A DNA stretch of 39,746 nucleotides, taken from the NCBI GenBank assembly GCA_016197305.1, contig JACPVZ010000062.1:1-39746 (forward strand). The letters run 5' to 3'. Source of the stretch: Nitrosomonadales bacterium (GTDB lineage: Bacteria > Pseudomonadota > Gammaproteobacteria > Burkholderiales > Gallionellaceae). Both the position numbers and the translations under genes were made by a program. Under the pieces are notes generated by a model that worked only from the letters and a program-made list of their open reading frames with translations, was not told the DNA's origin and ran no database searches. Shown piece after piece: positions 20,059 through 33,972 of the stretch (position 1 is its first letter; each line of letters opens with the position of its first letter).

Positions 20059-20900
20059 TGCCGCACCTCACTCATTAAGCCATCGCCATTCACTGCCTGC
20101 CAGATTTTCAGCGCATCCACGGTTGCACGCACATCGTGCACACGCACGATGGATGCCCCGCGCTGCACGGCGATCAACGCCGCCGCGACGCTGGCCGACT
20201 GACGCTGCCCGACATCCTGCCCGGTCAGCGCGCCCAGCATCGATTTGCGCGACAAACCGGCCAGTATCGGCACGCCTATTCCGCGCAGACTTGCCAGTTC
20301 GCGCAACAAGGCCAGATTATGCGCCAGTGTCTTGCCGAAACCAAAGCCCGGATCGATCACCAGACGGTTACGCGCAATGCCCGCCGCCTCGCACGCAGCA
20401 ACCCGCCCGCGCAGGAATTCGCCCGTTTCGGCGACGACGTCCTGATAGTCCGGTTGCATCTGCATAGTGCGCGGTTCGCCCTTCTTGTGCATCAGGCATA
20501 CCGCCGCATTACCGCCGGCAGCCACCTCCAGCGCGCCTGCGCTTTGCAGCGCGTTCACGTCATTGACCATGCTCGCCCCCGCGACGAGCGCCGCACGCAT
20601 CACTGCAGGCTTGTAGCTATCAATGGAGATTGGTGCAGAAATGCCGCGCAGCGCCTCAATGATGGGCAGCACCCGATCCAGCTCCAGCTGCTCGCTGACC
20701 GCAACTGCGCCGGGTCGGGTGGACTCACCGCCGATGTCCAGCATGTCGGCGCCTTCGGCCAACAGCCGTTCGGCATGAGCGATGGCGGAGTCGCGCAGGA
20801 AGTGCTGCCCTCCATCGAAAAACGAGTCGGGAGTCACATTGACAATGCCCATGACCAGAGGCCGGGACAAATCGAACTGAAAGTGACCGCAATGAAACAT
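20055..20900 (-). CDS. folP: Dihydropteroate synthase
   Basis: '[20 protein letters not shown]', '[16 protein letters not shown]'; likely start Met at 20900 (ORF-track N-terminal extension overlaps ftsH); 4-nt overlap with glmM. Confidence 0.95.
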   Translation of the reverse strand: MFHCGHFQFDLSRPLVMGIVNVTPDSFFDGGQHFLRDSAIAHAERLLAEGADMLDIGGESTRPGAVAVSEQLELDRVLPIIEALRGISAPISIDSYKPAVMRAALVAGASMVNDVNALQSAGALEVAAGGNAAVCLMHKKGEPRTMQMQPDYQDVVAETGEFLRGRVAACEAAGIARNRLVIDPGFGFGKTLAHNLALLRELASLRGIGVPILAGLSRKSMLGALTGQDVGQRQSASVAAALIAVQRGASIVRVHDVRATVDALKIWQAVNGDGLMSEVRQ

Positions 20901-20949
20901 GAAAAGACCGGGAGCCAAGCGCCGGAGGCCGAGAGCCCCCGGCCCCGGT

Positions 20950-22854
20950 TTATGTTTCCTGCGCAGGCTGAGTGGGTGTCGCCGCAGGGGCTGTGGGTGC
21001 CGAATCCTGAGGCGGCTGAGGGGGCTGCACCGACTGGCTGGGCTTGGGTGGCCGGGGTGGATTGCCGGCCATGATGTCATTGATCTGATCGGCATCAATG
21101 GTTTCCCACTCCAGCAATGCCTTGGTCATCGCCTCGATCTTGTCGCGATTGGCTTCGATCAGGCGGCGCGCCAGGGCGTATTGCTCGTCGATGATGCGGC
21201 GAATTTCCACATCCACCTGCTGCATCGTGGCCTCGGAAACATTCTTGTGGGTCGTCACCGAACGCCCGAGGAACACCTCGCCCTCGTTCTCGCCGTACAC
21301 CATCGTGCCCAGCGCTTCGGACATCCCCCACTGGGTGACCATTTTGCGCGCCATGTCGGTCGCACGCTCGAAGTCGTTGGACGCTCCGGTGGTCATCTGA
21401 TTCATGAATATCTCCTCGGCGATACGCCCACCAAACAGCACCGCGAGCGTCGAAAGGATACGCTCTTTATCCATGCTGTAACGGTCTTCCGAAGGCAGTT
21501 GCATCGTCAAACCCAACGCACGTCCACGCGGGATGATCGTAACCTTATGCACCGGGTCGGTCTTGGGCAACAATTTGGCAACCACCGCATGACCGGACTC
21601 GTGGTAAGCAGTATTGCGGCGCTCTTCCTCGGGCATCACCATCGAGCGGCGCTCCGCACCCATGAATATCTTGTCCTTGGCCGCTTCAAAATCGTCCATT
21701 TCGACAAAACGCTTACCGCGGCGGGCTGCGAACAATGCCGCTTCATTGACCAGGTTGGCGAGATCAGCGCCCGACATACCTGGCGTACCGCGCGCCAGAA
21801 CATTGGCATTTACATCCGCCGCACAGGGCACTTTACGCATATGCACCATCAGTATCTGTTCGCGGCCACGGATGTCCGGCAGCGGCACCACGACCTGGCG
21901 GTCGAAACGGCCTGGACGCAGCAACGCAGCGTCCAGCACATCGGGGCGGTTGGTCGCGGCAATCACGATCACGCCGCTGGCGCCTTCGAAACCATCCATC
22001 TCCACCAGCAGTGCGTTCAGCGTCTGCTCGCGCTCATCGTTACCGCCGCCCAGCCCGGCGCCACGCTGGCGACCGACCGCGTCGATCTCGTCGATGAAGA
22101 TGATGCAGGGAGACTGCTTCTTGGCTTGTTCGAACATGTCGCGCACCCGCGCCGCGCCGACGCCGACGAACATCTCGACAAAATCCGAACCGGAGATCGA
22201 GAAGAACGGCACCTTGGCCTCGCCGGCGATCGCCTTGGCGAGCAGCGTCTTACCGGTACCGGGGCTGCCGACCATGAGCACCCCGCGCGGGATACGCCCG
22301 CCCAGATTCTGGAACTTGGAAGGGTCGCGCAGGAAATCGACCAGTTCGGACACCTCCTCCTTGGCCTCGTCACAACCGGCCACGTCGGCAAAGGTCACAC
22401 GCTCCTTGGACTCGTCCAGCATCCGCGCACGCGACTTGCCGAACGAAAACGCCCCGCCCTTGCCGCCGCCCTGCATCTGGCGCATGAAGAATATCCAGAC
22501 GCCGATCAACAGGATCATCGGGAACCAGGACACGAAGATGTTCATCAGGAACGAGGGCTCTTCCTCGGGCTTGGCCTCGATTTTCACGCCGTTCTTGAGC
22601 AGGTCGGAGACCAGCCACAGATCGTTAGGCGCGTAGCTGCTGATGCGCCGGTTGTCGGTCGTGGTCGCCTTCAAGGTGCGCCCTTCGATCGTGACCTTGG
22701 TGATATGCCCCTGCTTCACTTCCTCGAGGAACTGTGAGTAATCGAGCTGCGCCTGCGCAGTCTGCTGCTGGCGCGTGTTGAACTGGTTGAAAACAGTCAT
22801 CAGCACCAGGGCCACGACCATCCATATCGCGATACTTTTAAACATGTTATTCAA
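20950..22854 (-). CDS. ftsH: ATP-dependent zinc metalloprotease FtsH
   Basis: Walker A 'GSPGTGKT', SRH, 'HESGHAVV' zinc motif, two N-terminal TM segments. Confidence 0.98.
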   Translation of the reverse strand: MNNMFKSIAIWMVVALVLMTVFNQFNTRQQQTAQAQLDYSQFLEEVKQGHITKVTIEGRTLKATTTDNRRISSYAPNDLWLVSDLLKNGVKIEAKPEEEPSFLMNIFVSWFPMILLIGVWIFFMRQMQGGGKGGAFSFGKSRARMLDESKERVTFADVAGCDEAKEEVSELVDFLRDPSKFQNLGGRIPRGVLMVGSPGTGKTLLAKAIAGEAKVPFFSISGSDFVEMFVGVGAARVRDMFEQAKKQSPCIIFIDEIDAVGRQRGAGLGGGNDEREQTLNALLVEMDGFEGASGVIVIAATNRPDVLDAALLRPGRFDRQVVVPLPDIRGREQILMVHMRKVPCAADVNANVLARGTPGMSGADLANLVNEAALFAARRGKRFVEMDDFEAAKDKIFMGAERRSMVMPEEERRNTAYHESGHAVVAKLLPKTDPVHKVTIIPRGRALGLTMQLPSEDRYSMDKERILSTLAVLFGGRIAEEIFMNQMTTGASNDFERATDMARKMVTQWGMSEALGTMVYGENEGEVFLGRSVTTHKNVSEATMQQVDVEIRRIIDEQYALARRLIEANRDKIEAMTKALLEWETIDADQINDIMAGNPPRPPKPSQSVQPPQPPQDSAPTAPAATPTQPAQET

Positions 22855-22922
22855 GATAGCTCCTTAAGCGGCAGTGTTTCATCTGCCACGCTGGGTCATT
22901 AAACTATGTATCGCCCGATTAC

Positions 22923-23540
22923 TCAAGTATTTACCGTAGCCAGCAAATACACTTCACTGCTGCGATCCCTGGATGCCTTGGGCTTGCGTGTCACCACCCT
23001 TGCGAAACGGCTGCGCATCAGCTTGTAATACTCCTCAAACCCCGCGCCCTGGAAGACCTTGACCAGAAAGCTACCCCCAGGCTTCAAATGTTCGAGCGCA
23101 AATTCCATCGCAAGTTCAGCCAGATGCATCGCGCGTGCCTGATCGGCAGAAACCACACCGCTGATATTGGGGGCCATATCGGAAATTACAAGCCCGACCG
23201 GCTTGCCGTTAAGCAATTGCTCCAATTGCTTAAGCACCGCCTCTTCGCGAAAATCTCCCTGAATGAATTCAACTCCCGGCAGGGGGTCGAGCGGCAACAG
23301 GTCCAAAGCGATCACCTTTCCGCCCGGTTTGACCTTGGCTGCCGCCACCTGCGACCACCCGCCCGGGGTTGCCCCCAAATCCACGACCACCGTGCCTGGC
23401 TTGAACAGATGATCCTTAGCGTCGATCTCCAGCAGCTTGTAGGCTGCGCGCGAGCGGTAGCCTTCCTTTTTCGCCATTTGTACGAAAGGGTCACTCACAT
23501 GCTCGTGCATCCACTGTTTGCTGGTCTTGGACGGCTTCAT
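22923..23540 (-). CDS. rlmE: 23S rRNA (U2552) 2'-O-methyltransferase
   Basis: '[39 protein letters not shown]' and 'SDMAPNISG'; next to ftsH. Confidence 0.96.
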   Translation of the reverse strand: MKPSKTSKQWMHEHVSDPFVQMAKKEGYRSRAAYKLLEIDAKDHLFKPGTVVVDLGATPGGWSQVAAAKVKPGGKVIALDLLPLDPLPGVEFIQGDFREEAVLKQLEQLLNGKPVGLVISDMAPNISGVVSADQARAMHLAELAMEFALEHLKPGGSFLVKVFQGAGFEEYYKLMRSRFARVVTRKPKASRDRSSEVYLLATVNT

Positions 23541-23664
23541 GCTGTGCGGGTTATGTATATGGTCACGAGGGCCTGCAAGTTATATGGGACAGCGGTTTCA
23601 TCGCTGGGACAGCGATTTTATCAACAACCTGATAGAATCCGCGCCTTAAATCTGGAATGTCACT

Positions 23665-24018
23665 ATGCTATCTCTTACCGTATCCGAACGTCTCGCCCTG
23701 AAGGGCCGTGCCCATGCCTTAAATCCAATCGTGATGATAGGCAATGCAGGCCTGACCGAGTCCGTGCTGAAAGAGATCGCGCACAGCCTGAAGATCCACG
23801 AACTGATCAAGATCCGCGTGATGGCCGAACGCCCGCAACGCGAAGAAATCATGATGACCATCTGCACCCAATTGAACGCGGCCCCGGTGCAGCACATTGG
23901 CAAAATCCTGGTGATCTACCAACCCAACCCCGAGGCGCACCAGATCGAGATCAAGAAAATGCCGCGCCACAAGGGCAAAAAACCGCTGACCAAGAAGCAA
24001 CTGGGCAATCGCAACTAA
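23665..24018 (+). CDS. yhbY: YhbY-type CRM-domain RNA-binding protein
   Basis: 'LTVSERLALKGRAHALNPIVMIGNAGLTESVLKEI', CRM domain; divergent from rlmE as expected. Confidence 0.93.
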   Translation: MLSLTVSERLALKGRAHALNPIVMIGNAGLTESVLKEIAHSLKIHELIKIRVMAERPQREEIMMTICTQLNAAPVQHIGKILVIYQPNPEAHQIEIKKMPRHKGKKPLTKKQLGNRN

Positions 24019-24107
24019 AGAATGGAACGTGGGAAGTAGTACGGCACTTTGTGCCTCAGCGGCAAGTGGCCTTCCCGCTCCCCACTTTCTATTTCCCCCC
24101 CCCCAAT

Positions 24108-24584
24108 TCAGACGTACTGCACCTCAACAACCTCATACTCTCGCACCCCGCCTGGTGCCTGTACTTCGGCGATATCGCCGCTGCTCTTGCCTATCAGCGC
24201 CCGCGCGATCGGCGAACTGATCGAAATCTTGCGCCGCTTGATATCCGCCTCATCGTCGCCGACGATCTGGTAGGTCACGACATCGCCGTTATTGACATCT
24301 TCCAGCACCACCGTGGTGCCGAACACACAACGCCCGTCGGCAGCCAGCGTCTTGGGATCGATGATCTGTGCGCTGCCCAGCTTGAATTCCAGCTCGACGA
24401 TGCGCCCTTCGATAAACGACTGCCGCTCCTTGGCCGCATCATATTCGGCATTTTCCGACAGATCGCCATGAGAACGCGCCTCGGCAATAGCCGCGATCAC
24501 CGCTGGACGCTCTACCGTCTTGAGGTTATGCAACTCCTGGCGCAGCAACTCTGCGCCGATGATGGTCAAAGGGATCTTGCTCAT
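24108..24584 (-). CDS. greA: Transcription elongation factor GreA
   Basis: '[62 protein letters not shown]'. Confidence 0.97.
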   Translation of the reverse strand: MSKIPLTIIGAELLRQELHNLKTVERPAVIAAIAEARSHGDLSENAEYDAAKERQSFIEGRIVELEFKLGSAQIIDPKTLAADGRCVFGTTVVLEDVNNGDVVTYQIVGDDEADIKRRKISISSPIARALIGKSSGDIAEVQAPGGVREYEVVEVQYV

Positions 24585-24605
24585 GGCCGCTCTTCCTTGA
24601 ATTTA

Positions 24606-27839
<3,234 letters not shown>

Positions 27840-28961
27840 TTACTTGCCCATCATCGCAACGAAGCGATCAAACAGAGTGTCCACGTCATGCGGGCCGGGA
27901 CTCGCCTCGGGATGCCCCTGGAAACAGAACGCGGGTTTATCGGTCAGCTCGAAGCCTTGCAGCGTGCCGTCGAACAGCGAAATGTGCGTCACACGCGCAT
28001 TCCTCGGCAACGTCGCCGCGTCCACCGCAAAACCGTGATTCTGGCTGGTGATCATCACGCGCTTGGTCTGCGTGTCCTGCACCGGATGGTTCGCGCCGCG
28101 ATGGCCGAATTTCATCTTCACAGTCTTCGCACCTGCCGCCAAACCGAGTATCTGATGCCCGAGGCAGATGCCGAACAACGGCACTCCCGCATCGAGAAAG
28201 CTCTGCGTCGCACTGATCGCGTAATCGCAAGGCTCGGGATCGCCTGGACCGTTGGACAGGAACACGCCATCCGGCTTCAACGCCAGCGTGTCCGCCGCGC
28301 TCGTCTTCGCAGGCACCACGGTGATACGGCAGCCGCGCTCGGCCAGCATGCGCAGGATATTGCGCTTCACACCGAAATCGTAAGCCACCACATGGAATCT
28401 AGAGTCAATGGTGTCGCGATAGCCTGCGCCCAGTTCCCATTCGCGTTGCTTCCATTCATAGGGCTTGTCACAGGTGACAACCTGCGCCAGGTCCATGCCG
28501 TTCAGCCCGGCGAAACCGCGCGCAGCGGCGAGCGCCGCCTCGACATTGTCGCCGGTGGCGATGCAGCCGTTCTGAGCGCCTTTGCTGCGCAGGATGCGCG
28601 TCAGCTTGCGCGTGTCGATTCCGGCAATCGCGACGACATTGTTGGCCTTGAGATATTCCGGAAGGGACTGCGTTGCGCGGAAATTGCTCACCGTCATCGA
28701 CAGGTCGCGGATGATCAAACCGCTGGCAAACACCTGACGCGACTCCACATCTTCCGGATTGCAGCCGACATTACCGATATGCGGATAGGTCAGCGTGACG
28801 ATCTGCTTGCAATAAGACGGGTCGGTGAGAATTTCCTGATAGCCGGTCATCGAAGTGTTGAACACCACCTCGCCGACGCTGCTGCCGGCTGCGCCAATCG
28901 CGACTCCGCGAAACACTGTCCCATCGGCTAAAACTAAAATGGCAGGACTTGTTTGCGACAC
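27840..28961 (-). CDS. carA: Carbamoyl-phosphate synthase small subunit (preferred GTG start; ORF-track ATG is at 28985)
   Basis: Glutamine amidotransferase motif '[35 protein letters not shown]'; GTG at 28961 has 'AAGGGAG' SD, the ATG at 28985 does not. Confidence 0.95.
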   Translation of the reverse strand: MSQTSPAILVLADGTVFRGVAIGAAGSSVGEVVFNTSMTGYQEILTDPSYCKQIVTLTYPHIGNVGCNPEDVESRQVFASGLIIRDLSMTVSNFRATQSLPEYLKANNVVAIAGIDTRKLTRILRSKGAQNGCIATGDNVEAALAAARGFAGLNGMDLAQVVTCDKPYEWKQREWELGAGYRDTIDSRFHVVAYDFGVKRNILRMLAERGCRITVVPAKTSAADTLALKPDGVFLSNGPGDPEPCDYAISATQSFLDAGVPLFGICLGHQILGLAAGAKTVKMKFGHRGANHPVQDTQTKRVMITSQNHGFAVDAATLPRNARVTHISLFDGTLQGFELTDKPAFCFQGHPEASPGPHDVDTLFDRFVAMMGK

Positions 28962-28989
28962 CGGATGCTCCCTTGGACTGGACATAAAG

Positions 28990-29064
28990 AAGCGGGACGA
29001 ACCGTATGTTCATCCCGCTTTTGAATTGGCGCGCATTATAGCGGATTAGCAGGGCGGCATCAAA
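28990..29064 (-). promoter_or_regulatory. Putative carAB promoter (TTGATG-N17-TATAAT) plus 13-bp leader hairpin
   Basis: -10 TATAAT at 29040-29035 (minus); hairpin aagcgggatgaac-atacg-gttcgtcccgctt (29020-28990) between promoter and CDS. Confidence 0.55.
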
Positions 29065-29172
29065 CCGGAGCGCAGCCCTTGCGGCTGCTAATGGCGGGCG
29101 GCGCATCGTATAATGCGCCAACCCCGCTGCATGGGCGCCAAACTCTCCCGCTTTAAAGATCGGAAAACCAGC

Positions 29173-29706
29173 ATGTTGGAAGTCATTGTTTTAGCTGTCG
29201 CACTCAGTATGGATGCCTTTGCCGTTTCGATCGGCCTGGGTTCCAAGGGCAACACCCGCGGGCTGGGGTTGAAGGCCGGCCTGTTCTTCGGGACTTTCCA
29301 AGCATTGATGCCTTTCCTCGGCTATCTGGGCGGCAAGGGAGTGCTAGGCTGGGTGGATGCCTATGCGCACTGGATCGCCTTCGGGCTGCTGGCGCTGATA
29401 GGCGGAAAGATGATCTACGAAGGCCTGCACGAGGGCATAGAAGAAGACATTGCAGCAGTCACCAACAAGATGATGCTGGTGCTGGCCGTCGCAACCAGCA
29501 TAGACGCGATGGCCGCAGGTTTCAGCCTGACGCTGCTGGAAACCAATGCCTACCTCGCCTGCCTGATCATAGGCATGACCACTTTCGCATTCAGCTGGGC
29601 CGGGGTGCAGATAGGCAAGAGCAGCGGCACCTGGCTGGAAAACAAGGCCGAAATCTTCGGCGGCACGGTACTGATCCTGATCGGGATCAAGATGCTCGTC
29701 TTTTGA
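29173..29706 (+). CDS. mntP: MntP family manganese efflux pump
   Basis: '[26 protein letters not shown]' and '[14 protein letters not shown]' duplicated DUF204 motifs. Confidence 0.93.
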   Translation: MLEVIVLAVALSMDAFAVSIGLGSKGNTRGLGLKAGLFFGTFQALMPFLGYLGGKGVLGWVDAYAHWIAFGLLALIGGKMIYEGLHEGIEEDIAAVTNKMMLVLAVATSIDAMAAGFSLTLLETNAYLACLIIGMTTFAFSWAGVQIGKSSGTWLENKAEIFGGTVLILIGIKMLVF

Positions 29707-29736
29707 TCGCGGCTCCTGCCGTTCGAACCCACCCAG

Positions 29737-29880
29737 TCACAGCACCAGCGAAAGCACGACCGCCAACACCCCCAGGAAAGCCACCGCCGGCAGGCTCTTG
29801 AATTTGAATTGCGTGAATTTGTCCACTTCGATGACCATGGCGGTAATGAGGCAGAGACAAACAATCAGAGTGGTAGTCAT
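29737..29880 (-). CDS. Small predicted membrane protein, 47 aa (not in ORF track)
   Basis: Hand translation: MTTTLIVCLCLITAMVIEVDKFTQFKFKSLPAVAFLGVLAVVLSLVL*; SD GGAGGT 7 nt upstream of ATG; two hydrophobic segments. Confidence 0.65.
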   Translation of the reverse strand: MTTTLIVCLCLITAMVIEVDKFTQFKFKSLPAVAFLGVLAVVLSLVL

Positions 29881-30110
29881 TTCAGCACCTCCAGATACTG
29901 TCGCAACCGGAAGGCGATATACCCTCCAGCCTTACTTTCAAGCATGAGCCCGGAAAATCCCGAACGACTGCTACGCGATCGCATATTGGGCACTACCATG
30001 ATAGCCGTCAAAGCCCGCAAGACGGGTGGCAGACAATTTCGACAATCGGCAAATACAAGCGACGAACGGTCGAGAATTGCGCATGACCGGCAATGACGCG
30101 GCCAACCGCT

Positions 30111-30926
<816 letters not shown>

Positions 30927-30963
30927 TTACTCACTGGGACGGCGCGCGTTATGCCCAGCATAA

Positions 30964-31290
30964 TTATTTTTTGGCTTGGCCATCCACGATGCGCACCAGA
31001 TTGTCGCCCTCGAAATACAGCGTCAAATTTTGCGTTTCGACCACCTCGCCCTGCTGCGCGAGGCGATACACATAGTCCCAGCGGTTGCCGTGGAACACAT
31101 CGTTGATCATCGGCGTGCCCAGCACATATTTAACTTGCTGCTTGGTCATGCCCGGCTTGATCTGGCTGCGCATCTCGGCGGTCAGATAATTGCCCTGCCG
31201 TATATCCATCTTGTACGGGGTCAGCAGCGGCACCGACAGGCCGCTACAGGAAGCCAGCAACAGCGAAACGAAGACAAATTTGATACGCAT
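30964..31290 (-). CDS. bamE: Outer membrane protein assembly factor BamE (SmpA/OmlA)
   Basis: Lipoprotein-like start 'MRIKFVFVSLLLASCSG', 'IKPGMTKQQVKYVLGTPMINDVFHGNRWDYVY'; true Met at 31290. Confidence 0.93.
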   Translation of the reverse strand: MRIKFVFVSLLLASCSGLSVPLLTPYKMDIRQGNYLTAEMRSQIKPGMTKQQVKYVLGTPMINDVFHGNRWDYVYRLAQQGEVVETQNLTLYFEGDNLVRIVDGQAKK

Positions 31291-31334
31291 AGTAGATTTC
31301 TTTATTACCCGATACAAAACCGCCTCATGATACC

Positions 31335-33011
31335 TCAAGCAGCCAGTCCCAGCATCTCTGCGGCATGCTTGCGTGTCGTCTCGGTGATCTTGACGCCTCC
31401 CAACATGCGCGCGATCTCTTCGATGCGGCGCTCGCGATCCAGCACCGTGATATGACTGAGCGTCATCCCCTGCTCCACGGCCTTGCTCACCTGCCACTGC
31501 TGATCGGCACTGGCGGCGACTTGCGGCAGATGCGTGACACACAGCACCTGATAACTTTTTCCCAGCTGTTTGAGCAACTGCCCAACGATCTCCGCAACCC
31601 GCCCGCCTATGCCGCTGTCCACCTCGTCGAAGATCAGCGTAGGCACGCTGGCCACGCGCGAGGTGGCAACCTGAATCGCCAGACTGATGCGCGACAACTC
31701 GCCACCCGATGCGACCTTGGCCAGACTACGCAACGGCGTACCGGGATTCGCCGCGACCTGAAACTCTATCGTCTCCAAACCGTAAGCATTGCCCCTGACC
31801 GCATCATCCTGACCCAGCGGCAACAGCGCCACGGCAAAACTGCCGCCCTGCATCGCCAAAGTCTGCATCGCAACAGTGATCTCACGCGCCAGTTTGTCGC
31901 CCGCCTGCTTGCGCGCCGCCGTCAACCGCTGCGCCGCTGCCTGATAGCTTTGCTGCGCATCTCTTTCTTGTTGTGCCAGCGCCGCCAGATCGGCATCGCC
32001 GCCCAATTCATTCAGACGCGCCGTGATGCGCTGCAGCACCTCGTCCAGTTGCTCGGGAGCGACACGATGCTTGCGCGCGGCATCCATCACGCTCTGGATG
32101 CGTTGCTCCTGTTCGCGCAGGCGCTGCGGGTCGCTGTCCAGCCGCTGCTGATAATGGCGCAACGCATATACCGCCTCCTGCAGTTCGGCCTGCGCGCTTT
32201 CCAGCATGCGCAAGGCGTCGCCCAGGCTGGCATCGTATTCCAGCGCGGCACCCAAACGCGCGGTCAGCGCATTGAGCTGTGCCAGGCAGGAATTGTCCGC
32301 CTCGCTCAACGTATCAACTCCAAACGCAGCCGTTTCCAGCAAGCCTGCGGCATGCGCCAGCCGCGCATGATCCGCCTGCACTTCCAGCCAGCCAGCAGCA
32401 GTAAAACCCAGGCCTTCCAACTCGTCGCGCTGGAAACCCAGCAATTCGCGCTCGGCCGCCACCGCCTCGGCATTCTCGTTCAAGTTCATCAGACGACGGC
32501 GCAATGCCTGCCAGTCGCGATACAACATGGCCACCCGTTCCGCCTCGCCCGTAATGCCTGCGTAACCATCCAGCAGCTCGCGCTGTGCCTCGGGGCGCAG
32601 CAGCGACTGATGCGCATGCTGTCCGTGTATATCCAGCAGATGCTCGCCCACTTCACGCATTTGCTGCAGCGTGGCACTGCACCCGTTGATGAAGCCGCGC
32701 GAACGCCCTGCGGCATCCAGCACGCGGCGCAGCAGACACACTCCGTCGTCGCCGGCCAGCTCCTGCTCGCTCAGCCATGCCTGCAAATCCGGCAGGGAAG
32801 CGATGTCGAATTCGGCGGCAATCTCGGCGCGCTCGCAACCGTTGCGCACCATAGCCACATCGCCGCGCTCACCCAGCGCCAGCGACAACGCATCGATCAG
32901 GATAGATTTTCCCGCGCCGGTCTCGCCGGTCAGCGCGGTGAAGCCTGCGGAAAAATCCAGTTCCAGCGAGGAGACGATGACGAAGTCGCGGATGCTTAAG
33001 AACTTCAGCAT
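31335..33011 (-). CDS. recN: DNA repair protein RecN
   Basis: 'MLKFLSIRDFVIVSSLELDFSAGFTALTGETGAGKSILIDALSLALG', 'LIFDEVDSGIGGRVAE'. Confidence 0.97.
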   Translation of the reverse strand: MLKFLSIRDFVIVSSLELDFSAGFTALTGETGAGKSILIDALSLALGERGDVAMVRNGCERAEIAAEFDIASLPDLQAWLSEQELAGDDGVCLLRRVLDAAGRSRGFINGCSATLQQMREVGEHLLDIHGQHAHQSLLRPEAQRELLDGYAGITGEAERVAMLYRDWQALRRRLMNLNENAEAVAAERELLGFQRDELEGLGFTAAGWLEVQADHARLAHAAGLLETAAFGVDTLSEADNSCLAQLNALTARLGAALEYDASLGDALRMLESAQAELQEAVYALRHYQQRLDSDPQRLREQEQRIQSVMDAARKHRVAPEQLDEVLQRITARLNELGGDADLAALAQQERDAQQSYQAAAQRLTAARKQAGDKLAREITVAMQTLAMQGGSFAVALLPLGQDDAVRGNAYGLETIEFQVAANPGTPLRSLAKVASGGELSRISLAIQVATSRVASVPTLIFDEVDSGIGGRVAEIVGQLLKQLGKSYQVLCVTHLPQVAASADQQWQVSKAVEQGMTLSHITVLDRERRIEEIARMLGGVKITETTRKHAAEMLGLAA

Positions 33012-33884
33012 TTATAAAGTCTGATTCCAGAGCAGCTTTTCGCGCAGCGTATGATAGTAGCTATGCCCCACCGGATGCAGCAGGCAGGCAGGCTCGGGGT
33101 GGCGCGTGACGACGATCTTGTCATGCAGCTGCAAATCGTAACTGGAGTGACTATCGAAACGCAGCCGGATATCGCTGCAGCGATGCGTCAGTATCTCCAG
33201 CACTGCAGTGCTCTTCACGACGATGGGGCGGTTGCTCAGGGTATGCGGGCTGATAGGAACCAACTCGATCACATCCAGGCTGGGATGCAGGATAGGGCCG
33301 CCTGCCGACATCGCATATGCAGTCGAGCCGGTCGGAGTCGAGACAATCAGCCCGTCGGCGCGCTGATTGTATAGGTACTCCCCATCGATGCGCACCTCGA
33401 ACTCGATCATGCTGCTGATATTGCTGCGGTGCACCACCACCTCGTTGAACGCCAAGCCGCTGCACACCTCGGCGTCACCGCGCAGCACCCTTGCCGAGAG
33501 CAACAGGCGCTGCTCGGTGACGAACTTGCCCTCGAGCATCGCCGCGATCGTATCCTGCATATTCTCCAGCGTCAGGTCGGTCAAAAAACCCAGCCGCCCC
33601 ATGTTCACCCCGACCAGCGGCACATGACATGGGGCCATCGTGCGCGCGATGTTCAACATCGTGCCATCGCCGCCGATCACGATGGCCAAGTCCATCGCAC
33701 AGGCCATCTCGCCCAGATTCATCACCGGGTACGGATGCGCCTTGAGGTGTTCTCCAGTCAGGCTATCCACCACCACATGCAAGCCCTTGCCGGACAGGAA
33801 CTCAGCCAAGCCCAACAACGGCTCGGCGATTTCCGGTGCCTTGTGTTTGCCGATCAGCGCGACATTCTGGAAGGGGAATTTCAT
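33012..33884 (-). CDS. nadK: NAD kinase
   Basis: 'IGGDGTMLNIAR' GGDG motif, 'VSTPTGSTAYAMSAGGPI'; likely Met at 33884; abuts recN with no gap. Confidence 0.95.
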   Translation of the reverse strand: MKFPFQNVALIGKHKAPEIAEPLLGLAEFLSGKGLHVVVDSLTGEHLKAHPYPVMNLGEMACAMDLAIVIGGDGTMLNIARTMAPCHVPLVGVNMGRLGFLTDLTLENMQDTIAAMLEGKFVTEQRLLLSARVLRGDAEVCSGLAFNEVVVHRSNISSMIEFEVRIDGEYLYNQRADGLIVSTPTGSTAYAMSAGGPILHPSLDVIELVPISPHTLSNRPIVVKSTAVLEILTHRCSDIRLRFDSHSSYDLQLHDKIVVTRHPEPACLLHPVGHSYYHTLREKLLWNQTL

Positions 33885-33972
33885 GGGCGCGATTAAACCA
33901 CATCGCCCCGGCAATGACAAAGCTGGCAAGCCTTTATCAAAGACTGCGCAAAACTCCCGGAAGCTTCTTGGC

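Noticed and set aside
20901-21098. N-terminal extension of folP ORF overlapping ftsH
   Set aside because: Low-complexity Pro/Arg/His translation antisense-free but overlapping ftsH C-terminus; DHPS homology starts near Met at 20900.
20899-22737. 612-aa + strand ORF antisense to ftsH
   Set aside because: Same pattern of antisense open frame in high-GC coding DNA; no recognisable motifs.
23586-23622. Imperfect direct repeat gggacagcggtttcatc / gggacagcgattttatc upstream of yhbY
   Set aside because: Only two 17-nt copies with a 20-nt period; could be chance or a minor promoter-region duplication, with no further support.
29041-29172. Possible yybP-ykoY Mn riboswitch upstream of mntP
   Set aside because: Expected from established mntP biology, but I could not find the conserved riboswitch core; only a TATAAT within a small palindrome is visible. 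An Infernal search with the Rfam yybP-ykoY model would settle it.
31365-32999. 544-aa + strand ORF opposite recN
   Set aside because: Antisense shadow of a canonical RecN.
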